A stretch of DNA of 64,000 bases from Lycium barbarum (GCF_019175385.1 NC_083339.1:29417637-29481636); one strand, 5' to 3'. Shown: positions 1-12,941, counted from the first letter of the stretch. The notes: generated by a model from the letters alone, not told the origin. Made by a program: numbers and translations.

Positions 1-96
1 AGTGATCAAACTGACTTTGCTGAAACTTATATCTCATTAGTGCCTCAGTAAGCTTTGTGCTCCATTGTCTTGGAGCTTGTTTTAATCCATACAAGG
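1..96 (-). pseudogene. Copia reverse transcriptase, distal fragment
   Basis: Read on the minus strand from 96 down to 1, this stretch encodes the canonical Copia RT segment beginning [11 protein letters not shown] and running on for about 31 residues to the window edge without a stop. It is the direct continuation of the RT coding sequence that stops at 9305, where the upstream part ends in VCRLLKSL. The two halves are separated by the G1 retrotransposon and share the 5-bp duplication CAAGG. The rest of RT, RNase H and the 3' LTR of this Copia element must lie to the left of the window. In the family this enzyme copies element RNA into cDNA; here it is disrupted and cannot be made from this locus. 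Confidence 0.9.
92..96. repeat. Target site duplication of G1, left copy (CAAGG)
   Basis: CAAGG at 92-96 directly precedes the LTR start TGTAACACC. The same five bases recur at 9300-9304 directly after the right LTR end. Removing one copy plus everything between restores the Copia RT reading frame, which independently confirms the insertion breakpoints. Confidence 0.93.
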
Positions 97-2294
97 TGTA
101 ACACCCCGTACCTTTAATCTAAGCTTTGACCATGATTCTAGACTTAGAAAACCCGATAAAGAATGTGGGAATTGGAAATTTCCTCTTCAGTTGTAAGATG
201 GTGGCTTACGCCTATGAACAGTGACTGTATTTCAGTATAACGCTCGTATTTCAAGTCGTAAACTGGTACCAAATATTTCTGAGCATTCTGGAATTTGGCA
301 TTTGGCGGTTACATTGTTAAATACGGACCGTATTTCAAAATACAGCCCGTATTTCAAAACGTATTTGGAATTTGGGAAAACTTCCTTGATGAAAGTTATA
401 GATCTTCGAAATACCTTTCCAATGGTATATTATGGGGATCAAACGGACATCTGTGAAAAGCGTTATGGCCATTTTCCTAAAGCAACGCAGTGCAGTCCAC
501 ACGGAATACGGACCGTATTTCAAAATACGGCCCGTCTTTCAAAATACGGCCAGTATTTTGCTGGGCGTAAAATTCAATTTTCCAGAACAGAATATATTCA
601 TCCATATCAGTTCAAATCATTATTTTTCTTTCCTTCAAGCCCTAGAACGACCTCCTACCCTCTTCCATCATCAAGAACACCAAGGTAAGCCTACTCTAAT
701 TATTCCAAGTCAATTCTAATACATATCCTTGTAATCTAAACAAGAAATCATCATTCCTAAACTAGGATTATCAAGAAAACCCATCTCAAGGTTCAAGATT
801 CAACGTTTTCGAAATCTTCTTCAAAGTTAAAGTCTTTAATTCAAGTTTGGAGCATTACCAGGTATGTAGGGTTGCTATCTACGTGTGGGAATACCATTGC
901 TCTTCGCCACACTCCTTCTTCCATAAAGTATGAAGCTGTACGAAAACTAAGGTTTTTAACCATGCTCATGATAACCCTAGGTCCATGCCCCATGATATAT
1001 TATGTATTAAATTGTTATAAATTCTTCATTGTGTTATTAATACATGATTATGATTATTGAGAATCTGTCCGTAATCCATGAAAAATCCATACTTTGTATT
1101 CCATGGGTTCCTACATGCAAGTTATAAATTATCATGTTATTTTCAAGAAAACACTTTACATGCTTTACACGTTTTCATGCAAGTATATCATTTAACTATA
1201 TTGTTCAAACCTATGTTTTACAAGCAATTTGATATGAAACCATATTTATGTTATATCATGTCAGAACATGCCTATAAGTTATTTCATGAAACCATGCCTA
1301 CAAGTTATTTCATGAAGCCATGTTTACAAGTTATTTCGTGAAATCATGATTACAAGACAAGTACAAGTTAATTCACGAAAATCATGGGAATCTTAGCCAA
1401 TTATATCATGTTCATGTTTTTGGGAGTTGCACGAATTACCGAGAAGGCTCAGATAGCCTGAAACTATGTAGTCACTGTAGGACAAGGATCGCTCCGCCCA
1501 GTTAGGACGATTCCTTAATTTTACACTGAATGGATCCATCAGGCACGTTACCACCTTATACCCTGGCAAGGTATGGGGGCTCTGCTGGTCCGGCAAGGTA
1601 CCAGACTCCACGTATCCACGTGGTGATATCATGTGTCGGTTTATGAAATGCTCTCCCTACTTATCGTGTTTTACTTATGTTATATATATATATATGTACC
1701 CATGCTCATGCTCATATTCATGTCCAGGTTTTCAGTTTCAGTTCTTATCATGTTATATCATTCGGTTGCTTTACATACCAGTACATTCAATGTGTTGACA
1801 TCCCGTTTTATTGCCCGAGGGCCTACATTTCACGATGCATGTACTGATTTACAGGACGACACATCTGCTCAGTAGGACAATATTCGTATCAGCTTATTGG
1901 TGAGCCCCATCTCATTCGCGGTTTAGTTAACTCTTTATTTTATGATTAGCTATTCATCTAAGGTATGCTGGGGGCCTTGTCCCAGTAAGTATGTTTCTAG
2001 TCAGACTCATGATAGAGGTTTCATAGACTAGACAAGTCAGTTATGTCATGTCACACTTTTGGAGTCGTATAGCCATTTTGGCTCATTCATGTTATTTCCG
2101 CACTCATGTTTAAACAAGTATTTTGATTAAGTATTATGACTTATTGCATTTTATAAAGGCTCATCATGAATTCACGTTATATTCCGCTCATGTTATACCT
2201 CATGATGATTCAGCAAGCCATGTGGTTCACTAGGTCACATGCAGTAAGGCACCGAGTGCCGTGTTACGCCCAGGCCATGGTTCGGGGCGTGACA
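97..2294 (+). repeat. G1 left (5') LTR, 2198 bp
   Basis: Starts TGTAACACCCC and ends GGGGCGTGACA, with TG...CA termini. The same family recurs at 7835-9299 and, more diverged, as solo LTR B. Internal order: palindromic CGTATT words (about 320-560), TATA-like box (591-597), pyrimidine-rich leader, GGTAAG donor-like site (684-689), ATG-rich middle (1080-1380), a segment around GGATCGCTCC (1486-1495), and a conserved region near CTCAGTAGG (1868-1876). Small open frames inside it recur in the other copy only because the LTR is duplicated. Confidence 0.93.
320..690 (+). promoter_or_regulatory. G1 LTR promoter-proximal region: palindrome cluster, TATA-like box, splice-donor-like site
   Basis: AATACGG-A-CCGTATT is a perfect 7-bp-arm palindrome at 320-334 and again at 505-519. 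A related word with arms AAAATAC/GTATTTT lies at 541-559. An AATATATT box follows at 591-598, then a C/T-rich leader, then CCAAGGTAAGC with the GT at 685. The same order is seen in LTR B (TATATA near 46963, donor at 47057). Promoter function is inferred from order and composition, not shown. Confidence 0.45.
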
Positions 2295-2299
2295 AAGCT

Positions 2300-2311
2300 T
2301 GGTATCAGAGC
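2300..2311 (+). promoter_or_regulatory. G1 primer binding site (initiator tRNA-Met type)
   Basis: TGGTATCAGAGC lies five bases after the left LTR end. It is the standard plant PBS complementary to the 3' end of initiator tRNA-Met and fixes the plus-strand orientation of the element. Confidence 0.92.
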
Positions 2312-3552
2312 ACTAGGTTCATGTGTCTTAGGGAGTCTATGAAACCGTGTCCAGTGGGGTTACTTTTATATGTGTGTGGCGTCCACACATATAAATAGTT
2401 GACCACCAAGACATTTAAGATTTGTCTCACTTCTTTTAACTCTAGATCGTGCAATAGAGCTATGTTCTCAGAAATCACTAGGACTCGTGTGTTGTTTCCC
2501 CTTCTACCGAATACGCCTCGTCTCAATGGATGAGGAAGATGTAAATCTAATCATTATCGATGTGTTGCTTTCAGATGGAGTCATCATGAATAATTCTAAC
2601 TCATGCCATGAAGCTTAGAGCACTAAGTAATATTTTTTTTCCATCGAATTCTGAACGTATCGAATGCCTAAGCGGCGAGAAGGAAATCCGAGCCCCAAGA
2701 CTTGCCAAATAGTGCATGGTGTGTTTATCAGGTGATAGTACCATTTGAAAGACAAGTTTTGGTATGGTAGTACACATAGGTTACATACCCTATAGAATAA
2801 GTTTATTTGGACTCTCTGACCATGGAGCTATAGTATAAGGATGATGGTTCAGATTTAAGATCCCATGAGGTAGCATGTTATGAAGTTAACCACAGCAGGC
2901 ATAAATTGTCCACGGTAGTTTTGAGCAGGAAATAGGAAAAGAGCAAACCACTTGTAATACTAGAAAGTCTCAACTTTTTTTCAAGGATATATATTTTTGC
3001 CATATGATCTATGCACATGACTAAGAAGGGACTGAGTGCGATAAGAAAACCACGAACAGACGATATTGAATTTTTAGGGATAGTTTTAAATTATTTAAGC
3101 TTATTCAGATCGGACCTAGAGAGTATGACGTTAGTAAGTTAGTACAAGAATCAGATATTACTATGAGATAAAAGATATGACAATTCCCTTTTAGGTTATG
3201 TGATTAAGTATCTATCCCCGATGAGTATAGTGTGATATAATTTTGAAAGGGTATAGGGAGTTTAGGGTTAGTTGTTCCAATTTCTCGCTTGAGACCGATG
3301 AAATTTCCCTATGTGTGATCCATGTCTATAGTTCAAAAAGATAGTATACAACCCTAGAATAGAGTCAGATGAGGAGGAAAAGTTAGAAATAACCTTAGGC
3401 TTCACTTCAGTACTCAGAGAAGAATTAGAGAATATGATGCTAGCAAGTGGTTAACAGAAGCATAGTAAGTAAGTTTGAGTAGATACAGTGATTAGAAATT
3501 TTCAGCAGAGTTAGTAGAAGTACGATTTGAGTTACTTAGTCAAGTTAACACT
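2312..3552 (+). other. G1 interior, left part, no recognisable gene
   Basis: About 1.2 kb of moderately AT-rich sequence with frequent stops in all frames. A short frame starting ATGCCTAAGCGG near 2664 is reminiscent of a basic Gag start but breaks after about 15 codons. I see no zinc knuckle or protease motif. Confidence 0.5.
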
Positions 3553-3557
3553 AGTGA

Positions 3558-5257
3558 TATCACGACCCGACTAGGGGCCATGACGGGTATCCGGGGCTAA
3601 CCACCGAGCACCACTCATTCTATTACTTATCGCACTCATCCTGCTTTCATTTGTTAATATCATGCTCATGATCATAGGAAAACCATTTTCACTTTGAAAC
3701 ATAATTACCTTTATATACATAAGCCCTTCGGCTATCAAAATATTACATATATACACGGGGGAAATATCGTGAGACCATACTACCCACACATGCGTATCTA
3801 CGAGCCTCTACTAGAGTACTAGACATATGGACAGGACAGGACCCCGTCATTCCCAAAACATATATATATACACAAAAGAATAAATCAGTGGCACCTCCGG
3901 AACAATGGAGTGCTCTCAAAGTCTGCTAGTAGCTCCTACGAGTCTGGATCACCTCCCTGTCTACCTGTGGGCATGAACATAGCGTCCAAATAAAATGGAC
4001 GTCAGTACGAACATTGTACTGAGTATGTAAGGCATGAATGAAATGAACATAATAGAGAAATCATAAGGCATGAGATATTAATATTAGCTAATCGATTATA
4101 AGAACGTGCTTACTAAAGCTAGAGAAAATTGGGCAGCATTTCCTTTGTTTATACAACTTTCCCCATATTCCATATCAACTCCCAAATGTCTATAACAACA
4201 TTCACAATATTATAAGCCACAATCATCATTCATCTACATTATCCACATTTCACAATTTCACTTCAATTCCTCCATAATCATGGTCATAGTTCACTATTAT
4301 GTTTTCTCACATATAATGCTTATCCCATGTTCTAAATATCATTTATAACATACTTACAATCACAACATATCAATATTCATGACTCATTCCAAACTACTAC
4401 TCAAAATCTCATTATTCTTATCTTTGTGACCCATTTTCTATCTCCTTTCATAATCTAAGTATTTCAACCTCTCATTACCTTAAACAACATGGAAAGATCA
4501 TAAAGCTTACCTTAGACAGTGTAGGAATAAGCCTTGAGCGGAAATACTCCTCTTACACCAAAACCCTAGTTCACTTCCATTGGAATTTCTTGGCTTGGAT
4601 GAACTTCAATGAGTTTCATACACTTGATTTTGTTGGTTTGATGAAGTTGATCACAAATATCTCTTGAGTTCTTGTGGATGAAGAGTGGAGATCTCTCTAG
4701 AATGTTCTTGAAGTATGGAGAGGAGAAATTAAATAAATTAAATGGGATGGGGTCCTTTTATTAATTTTAGAAGTTGTCCCGACCAGACTCTACGGACCAA
4801 CATACGGTCCGTATAAATTATACTGGCCGTATGTATGGCCGTATATCTGGTCCATTGAAAGACCCATTCTGGTCACAACATACGGCCTAACATACGGCCA
4901 GTATGTTGGGCCATATAATGCCTAGTCTTTCCGAACTCTTTCTCGTCGACTCGTTTGATCTCCAATCCTTATGGAACCTTCTTAACACTTGTTTAACACT
5001 TCATTAACAATCTAAGGGACATTATAATCCTCCTTCAAGGCATCATTAAGCCATCATTAACTCATTACTCGTAAATCGTCTTCCGATTCGCATATACCTT
5101 GCCTTTCTTGGCAACTTCCGTCTCCTACCTCGAATGTCTTTGAAATCTCATTTAGAATCATCAAATGTCATTTCTTACTTACCAAGACATCGTAGACTTC
5201 GTTCCCTTCGTTATTCTATTCACTGTACGCTAACGGGAAATTTTTCGAGGTGTAACA
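3558..5257 (-). repeat. Solo LTR D, 1700 bp, same family as G2 LTRs
   Basis: On the minus strand it starts TGTTACACCTCG and ends GGGTCGTGATA, where the terminal CA has become TA. It is flanked by AGTGA on both sides (3553-3557 and 5258-5262), a perfect 5-bp duplication, so it is a solo LTR left by recombination between two LTRs. Its sequence follows the G2 LTR, including the CGGTCCGTAT words (4799-4920) and the donor-like AAGGTAAGC at 4513-4505. It is about 700 bp shorter because it lacks the segment with CATATT/CGTATT tracts seen at 49500-50100. It is nested inside G1, so it inserted later than G1. Confidence 0.92.
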
Positions 5258-5262
5258 AGTGA

Positions 5263-7786
5263 GTAAGTAACTGTCTGAATACACCAGAGGCGTGTTAGAA
5301 CCCAAAGATTTTAAGTTAAATTTGAGGTATAGAAATTAGTGAAAGAAGAAAATCATCTAAGCAGTAAGAGATCAAGCTACAGAAGAAGAGCCTTTAAGAG
5401 TTATCAGAAAAGAGTTTTCCCCAAGACTGACAAAGCTAGTATGCCAGTTATGTACATTAGAAACCTGTTCATTTAAGTAAACCAGTTTTCCCAGTAAGTA
5501 AGACTTGATTGAAGTAAGCCGAAGAAATGAGTCGTCAGTATTTTAGAGGAAATTGGCCCAACCACTAGATGATCACTTATCGCTAACTTAAGAGATCTAC
5601 AAGCTTTAAACGTCAACTTTTGAACTAAGGGGGAGATCGTGCGATAAGGTGCCAATATAGATTATGTGTTTTGTAAGTTGATAGGTGTTAAGGAGATTAT
5701 GTCAGAGGATCACAATTTTTATGTAGCCAAGATAAGGTGTGTAGAATACGATTTTGTCATGCTCGTTCAAATCAAGTACTAGGTAATTATGTTATAAGAC
5801 AAAGTTCTAGATCGAATAACGGGTTTTAAGGGTATAACGGTTCCAATTCCAGAGTAATTCATGCATTATGTGGTACTAATGCCCATATGTACTCTACTCG
5901 TGCCTTTCGTACCTATATCATGCCCATGTTGGAGCTTTACACTCCACGTTTAAGATACAAGAATTAAGACTTCATACGATAGTAAGCTATGCAAGGGAAT
6001 ATTCTTTCATGTTTCGCACATCAGGTGTGCTCATGTCTAAAGTTAAAAAACCGCATTCAGGTCTCACGTATCTATCATGCTTTTATACTCATGTCCATGT
6101 TCTAGCATCTAAGTGTTTTTCAAATCTGATGATAATCTTGACCCCTATGATTATTTTATCCATGTTACCACCTACTCGTGCCTCAGTCCATTTCGCTATG
6201 CATCCTACTTATAGCGGTATCATAACAATGATGTTGTTAGATAATAATGAAGGTGAACCAAGATGGATGTCCTACCCATGATTCTATGTAATTCGTGCTT
6301 ATGTTTCTTTGGCTAATGTTTTAAACCATCTCGTAGCTTGGCACAAAGGATGCCCTTATTATGTTCGAAGTGACTTTATACCCATGTCTTAGATGCTCGA
6401 GGAACGAATTATACATGCCTATAATCCATTCTTTCATGATCCTTATTTATAACAAGGGTGTTTACTCACGGTGATAAAAGTAAGCTATGTTGAACCATGT
6501 CCTATTCTTTCGGTATATCTAAATCCTAAAGGTAATGCTTTATCCATGCCTTACATCTCTGAGTACCCAAGAGTGAGCCTACAATTGTACTCTACACAAA
6601 TCACACTTATGCTTTATTATTGGCTGAATACTCATGAAATCAGGTCTAGGTGCCACGATATGCATTTATGATGTACTCATGTAAATGTCAGGTTGCTCAT
6701 GGTCCCATGCCTTATGTCATGCTATTCACGTTTCATGCCATACGAATCACGTTCCCATGTACGCATGTTCCATGTTACGTCATCCATGTACAATGCACAA
6801 TGTCATGTCTTTTCTCTAAAGCAAAGTATCTCATGTGAATAGTATCGATAATTCCTTTTCTCTCAGTCCTCTATGATTCGCTCACGAGAATGAGCAAGAT
6901 GAGCTAAGGTATTCATAATCATGATGAACAACTAACAAGATAATCAGAAGTAATGCGCATTCCTATATTCAAATAGATATATTTTCATATACCCTGTGGT
7001 ACTTATCTCAGGAGTATTCTACTCAGATTCGACGTATTCATGTCATGCCTATGCTAGAGATTTATGAATACCCATGTTAGGATCATATTCTTGTTATACG
7101 ACTCAAGTCGGTCGCATTCGCATCGAGTTGCGCTTACATTCAAAGCCTAAGTCATATTCAAAGCCTAAGTCATACTCCTATCTCATATTACCATGGTGAC
7201 ATACGAACGTCTATGATTAAGTCTCTAAGTATCCAAATCCTACCCGCGCTTAGTATTCAACCCTTATGTTGTAACCACCATGTTTTCGACATTCAGTTCC
7301 CATGTTTACACGTATTCATATCTCATGACAGTTTAGCACTCATGTATTCATGTCATCCAGTCTTCATGTATTTATGTCCCACGTCATGCGTCTCACACCC
7401 AGGTAATCATGTCATGTTCGTGCCTATTTCCAGTACTCATGTCCTTCGTGCCTACAGATTTTCTTTTAAAACCCATGTATATTAATCATGTAATCATTCA
7501 ACTAATATTTGTGTGTTCAAGCCAGCTCAGTATTTATGTTAGCTACATTCAAGATGTAGTAATCACGTTATGTCACATCATACGTATTAAGATACCGTGT
7601 GAGTTATGTGTTGGTACTTTAGTTAGCTGACAAGCGTTTGAGAAATGTCGTGAGGGTCCGAAATATTAAGGAAGTCCTGCTATAAATTTTGTAGATTCCA
7701 GAGTTAGTAGTGATTCTTAACCACTAGTCATAAATCGAGGACAAATGTTTCATGATTCTCATTCATGTAGGCGCTACTCAGTTTCA
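5263..7786 (+). other. G1 interior, right part; 5880-7500 strongly enriched in CATG
   Basis: No coding motif was seen. Between about 5880 and 7500 the tetranucleotide CATG recurs at very high density: I count 11 copies in 6661-6840, where about one is expected. The composition resembles the ATG-rich middle of the G1 LTR (1080-1380), so this may be expanded LTR-like or leader sequence. Short open frames here are compositional. Confidence 0.5.
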
Positions 7787-9299
7787 TGTTCCCCATGTGG
7801 GAATACCATTATTCTTCCCCACGCTCCTCATGTAGGAGCATTACCAGGTATGTAGGGTTGCTATCTGTGTGTGGGAATACCATTGTTCTTCCCCACGCTC
7901 CTTCTTCCATAAAGTATGAAGCTGTACGAAAACTAGGGTTTTTAACCATGCTTATGATAACCCTAGGTCAATGCCCCATGATATATTATGTATTAAATTG
8001 TTATAAATTCTTCATTGTGTTCTTGATACATCATTATGATTATTGAGAATCTGTCCGTAATCCATGAAAAACCCATACTTTGTATTCCATGGGTTCCAAC
8101 ATGCAAGTTATAAATTATCATGTTATATTCAAGAAAACACTCTACATGTTTTACACGTTTTCATGCAAGTATATTATTTAACTATATTGTTCAAACCTAT
8201 GTTTTACAAGCTATTTGATATGAAACCATATTTATGTTATATCATGTCAGAACATGCCTATAAGTTATTTCATGAAACCATGATTACAAGTTATTTCATG
8301 AACCATGTTTACAAGTTATTTCGTGAAATCATGATTACAAGACAAGTACAAGTTAATTCACGAAAATCATGGGCTTCTTAGCCAATTATATCATGTTCAT
8401 GCTTTTGGGAGGTGCACGAATTACCGAAAAAGCTCAGATAGCCTGAAACTACGTAGCCACCGTAAGACAAGGATCGCTCCGTCCAGTTAGGACGATTCCT
8501 TAATTTTACACTGAATGGATCCATCAGGCACGTTACCACCTTATACCCTGGCAAGGTATGGGGGCTCTGCTGGTCCGGCGAGGTACCAGACTCCACATAT
8601 CCACGTGGTGATATCATGTGTCGGTTTATGAAATGCTCTCCCTACTTATCATGTTTTACTTATGTTATATATATATGTACCCATGCCCATGCTTATGCTC
8701 ATGTTGATGTCCAGGTTTTCAGTTTCAGTTCTTATCATGTTATTTTATATCCCATGTTATTTCATTCAGTTGCTTTACATACCAGTACATTCAAAGTGCT
8801 GACATCCCATTTTATTGGCCGGGGGCCTGCATTTCACGATGCAGGTACTGATTTGCAGGCCGACATATCTGCTCAGTAGGACAGCATTCGTATTAGCTTA
8901 TTTGTGAGCCCCATCTCATTCGGGGTTTAGTCAACTCTTTTTTTTATGATTAGCTATGCATCTAAGATATGCTGGGGGCCTTGTCCCTGTAAGTATATTT
9001 TCTAGTCAGACTCATGATAGAGGTTTCATAGACTAGACAAGTCAGTTATGTCATGTCACACTTTCGGAGTCGTATAGCCATTTTGGCTCATTCATGTTAT
9101 TTCCGCACTCATGTTTAAACAAGTATTTTGATTAAGTATTATGACTTATTGCATTTTATAAAGGCTCATAATGCATTCACGTTATATTCCGCTCATGTTA
9201 TGCCTCATGATGATTCAGCAAGCCATGTGGTTCGCTCTGTCACATGCAGTAAGGCACCGAGTGTCGTGTTACGCCCAGGCCATGGTTCGGGGCGTGACT
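7787..9299 (+). repeat. G1 right (3') LTR, 5'-truncated
   Basis: From 7835 the sequence follows the left LTR from position 849 to its end, with scattered substitutions. The first ~750 bp of the LTR, including the palindrome cluster, TATA-like box and donor-like site, are absent. Just before it, 7787-7834 is a partial extra copy of the same stretch (GTGGGAATACCATT recurs at 7797 and 7872), so a deletion or slippage joined the interior to the middle of the LTR. The final base is T instead of A. The duplication CAAGG follows at 9300-9304. Confidence 0.88.
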
Positions 9300-9304
9300 C
9301 AAGG

Positions 9305-12300
9305 ACTTTAAGAGTCTGCATACTTTTATCTCCCCCTGACTCTTGAATCCTTGGGGTAATTCCATATAGATTTCATCATGTAGATCACCTTGTAAGAATG
9401 CATTATATACATCCATTTGGTGCACATGCCATCCTTTCATTGCTACTATTGATAAAACTGTCCTAACTGTCTTCATTTTTACATTGGAGAAAATTTGATA
9501 GTCAATGCCCTCTTTTTGGTTGTAACCTTTTGCCACTAGTCTGGCTTTAAATCTTTCAATATCTCCATTAGCTTTATACTTAATTTTGTAAATCCACTTA
9601 CATCCTATAGGAACTTTACCTTGTGGCAGTTTGACTGTCTCCCATGTACCATTACTTTCTAGAGCATCTATCTCATTTTTCATTGCTTCTATCCACTTTG
9701 GATCCTGCATAGCTTCTTTGTAAGTTCTTGGCTCAATATCATTAGTAGTTTTGACAATGTATGCCCTATATTCAGCAGATAGTTTGCCATAAGTGATGTG
9801 ATCAAATAATGGATAGTTACACTGTGTGCTTAAGGACACAAAGTCCTTTATTCACACAGGTTGTGTTTTGTGTCTAGAGATTTTCTATCAGTATTACTAA
9901 CAGTTATAGGCTGGTGTGTGAGCTCTACTGTCTACATATCAGTGGATAATATAGTATTATTATCATGTAGTGACACAAGATCAGATGTCAATACTTGTTC
10001 ATGTTCAACTTGCACAGAGTTCTCCACTTGTGAGTCTCTTGTAGCTATACTATCAGGCACTATAGGTGTATTTTCCATGTTGTCTGCATGAGGGAACTGT
10101 ATACCAGCTTGATCCTCATATTCATGCATGTACATATCAGTACTACTAGGAGGAAACAGTTTACTACTCTTGATGTTGTATGTCTCAAAAGGAAAGATAT
10201 CTTCTTTAAATTGTACATCTCTGCTAACAAATATTGATTTCCCATGAAGATCATATAAGATGTATCCTTTTTTAGTAGTTGAATATCTCATTAAAGTAGC
10301 TACTCTGGACCTAGACAAAAGCTTGTCATTTTCCTGCACATTTTTTGCAAATGCCAAGCATCCTATCACTCTGAGATGATTCACCATAGGTTGCTTATTA
10401 TACATTAGCTCATAAGCAAATTTTCCTTGTAGTACCCTACTAGGCATCCTGTTGATTAAGTATATTGCAGCTGCACACACAAACCCCAGAATCTAACATG
10501 AATCTTTCCTTGAAATCTTAAAGCTCTAGTCACTTCTAATATGTGTTTATATTTCCTTTCAGCCACTCCATTTTGTTGAGGAGTATAGTGACAACTGGTT
10601 TGATGTATAATTCCCATATTCTGAAACAATGTAGCACACACACTGTTTACAAATTCTATATCATTATCTGATCTAAAGCATTTAATAACAGTGCCAAATT
10701 GTGTCTGCACAAAGTTCACAAAGTATTGTAAGACTACACATACATCAAATTTGAATTTTAGCAAAAATAACCATGTCATTCTAGAGAAATCATCCACCAC
10801 AGTAACGAAATATATGTTACCATCATAAGTTGGATACTTGTATGGGCCCCATACATCTAAATGTACTAATTAAAATACTACAGTAGTCTTAATAGAACTA
10901 TTAGGAAATTTTGATCTAGCCTGTTTTGCACAAGGACAAACAGATATATCTAACTGTTTAGTAATAGAATCAATACTAACTTTGCACATCTTATTTAAGA
11001 GAATTGCAGACATATGTTCCATTCTTTTGTGCCATAGAATAATGTTGTTTGCCTCACTAAGCATATGATTTTTTACAGCTGCACTTCCAGCTGTTAATGC
11101 TACCTTCTTCCCTTGATTTAAAGACTGGTTCACCAGAATGTACATACCATTTTCAAATTTACCAATCTCCCTCACCTTCCCAATGAAGAGATCCTGGAAA
11201 ACACAAAAAAGAGGAAAGAAGTTTACTGAACAGTTCAGTTCTCTAGTTATCTGAGATACTGACATTAAGTTAAACTGGAACTGTGGAATATGAAATACAT
11301 TTTGTATGACACTTCTGTCTAGGATAGTACTAGCTCCAGTGTGTGTCACTAGTGATTCATCTCCATTAGGAAGAAACACCTTTTTTGGTTCATCAATTTG
11401 TGTTATAGTATTAACATCAAGTAACATTTTGTCTGCTACCATGTGATTTGTAGAACTAGTATCAATTACCCATTCTCTTGGAATTTTACAACTTATTAGA
11501 GATTTATTTATGTCTGTATATTTCAGTAATTCTTTGCATATACTTGATGCCTCATGCATCTGTTTGACATTCATGATATGTGATATGTTTGAGTTAGAAC
11601 TCATACCTCCTACAGCTGACAATGTTGTATCATTTTCACCTTTGTTCTTCAGAAGATGCACTATCTGCTCATACTGAGTCTTTGAGAAGCCATATGGTCC
11701 AACCTGATGGCCTCCGTCCACATTGCTCAGATTCTGCATTGTTCCGGATCCATATCCAGTTTGTGTTGAGCCTAGTTGACTTCCCTGCACCTCCTTCTCA
11801 GCTATGACATTGTAAGATACATTTCTAGCACCAGAATTTCCTTGATAACTACTCCCTCCTTGATGGTTATTATTAGTCTGTCTATAGTTATGAGCTGCAG
11901 TATTGAATTGCTTCTTATTTGGTCTATAGTCAATAGGATAGCCGAAAATTTTAAAGCACTTCTCAGTTGAGTGATTCTTCATTTGACACAACTCACACCA
12001 CAAATTTTGAAACTGACTCTGATTAAAGTTCCTTGACTCTGATAAAAGTTCCTCTTATACTTCTGATTTCCTGAATTAGTATTATTCCTAGAATACATTG
12101 CCACATCTACATTTCCCATGGAGATAGGATTAGTAATTGAAGATCCAGATGCTGCTGCTATAGATTTTTTTCCCTTCATTACTGGTTACCATACCATAGG
12201 CTTGGTTTAAACTAGGCATAGGACACATCAACAAGATTTGGCTCATTGCTTGATTATAGCTTTCATTTAGCCCCATAAGAAATTGAAATACCTTCAGTTT

Positions 12301-12941
12301 TTGCAGATGAATCACAAATTCTTTAGACTTCTCACAGTTACAACTAGGTATTGGAATTAGTGCCTCAAACTCTTCCCATAAATTTTTCAATCTAGAAAAG
12401 TAAGCAGACACAGAATTTGTACCTTGTGTGAATGTTGCTATCTCTTTATGTATATTAAAGTTCCTTGATCCATCAATCTTATTGAACCTTTCATACAAAT
12501 CTTCCTATACTAGTTGTGCATTTGTTGCATATAGATTCCTCCTAACATACTCTTCTCAACTGATCCCATTATCCAAGACAAGACATTTGCATTCACTCTT
12601 TCCCACCTATTCCACAATACTTCTGGGAACTTGTCTCTACTTCACGATCCATCAATCAACCCTACCTTGTTTCTTCTAAAAAGAGCAAGGCGCATTGAAT
12701 TATACCAGATTGAATAGTTCTCAACACCATTTAGTTGGAAGGATATGATTTGAATTCCACTTTGATCAGCAGGGGATAGAAACAGTGGATAATTATAGTC
12801 CATCTCCACTCCTTGATTTCCAACATACTGTGTATATCCACCACTTTGATCTGGTTGTACATTGTTCTGAGAATTATTATTGTCAACTTGCGAATTGTTC
12901 GCATTATTCACAGTCACATTAGGCAGATCTTCGATTGCCAT
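9305..12941 (-). pseudogene. Copia gag-pol polyprotein, broken
   Basis: Translation starts at ATG 12941 (MAIEDLPNVTVN). A UBN2-type Gag follows: NYSIWYNSMRLAL, then a stop near 12644, then EIATFTQGTNSVSAYFSRL at about 12400. Next come a zinc knuckle CELCQMKNHSTEKC (about 11995-11954), a protease core reading VIDTSSTNHM where the family has DTGA/S, a pre-integrase motif LWHKRMEHMS, and an integrase core with VDDFSRMTW, RSDNDIEF (family glycine lost) and TPQQNGVAERK. RT has CKWIYKIKYK and QMDVYNAFLQGDL and ends in VCRLLKSL at the G1 insertion. Breaks include the 12644 stop, frameshifts near 12130 and 11990, another before the RT part near 9930, and a small deletion in the usual YQETFSPVVKM region. 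In the family the product packages and copies the element RNA; this copy cannot. Confidence 0.9.

Larger units (their letters stand above)
97..9299 (+). mobile_element. G1: Gypsy-type LTR retrotransposon, non-coding or fully decayed
   Basis: The element has a full left LTR (97-2294), a methionine-initiator-type primer binding site at 2300, about 5.5 kb of interior, and a right LTR lacking its first ~750 bp (aligned from 7835 to 9299). It inserted in the opposite orientation into the RT gene of a Copia element. I could not find gag, protease, RT, RNase H or integrase motifs in the interior on either strand, so it is either a non-autonomous family or decayed beyond recognition by eye. Assignment to Ty3/Gypsy rests on LTR ends, primer site and similarity of LTR layout to coding Gypsy elements here, so it is weaker than for G2. 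The interior hosts solo LTR D. Confidence 0.85.

Noticed and set aside
1393..1632. 79-codon minus-strand frame, repeated at 8378-8617, as a conserved small protein
   Set aside because: Both copies are the same part of the G1 LTR pair, antisense to the element. Conservation reflects LTR duplication.
9240..9346. Fusion protein of Copia RT with a novel C-terminal tail
   Set aside because: The tail is translated G1 LTR sequence beyond the insertion joint at 9299/9300, not an evolved fusion.
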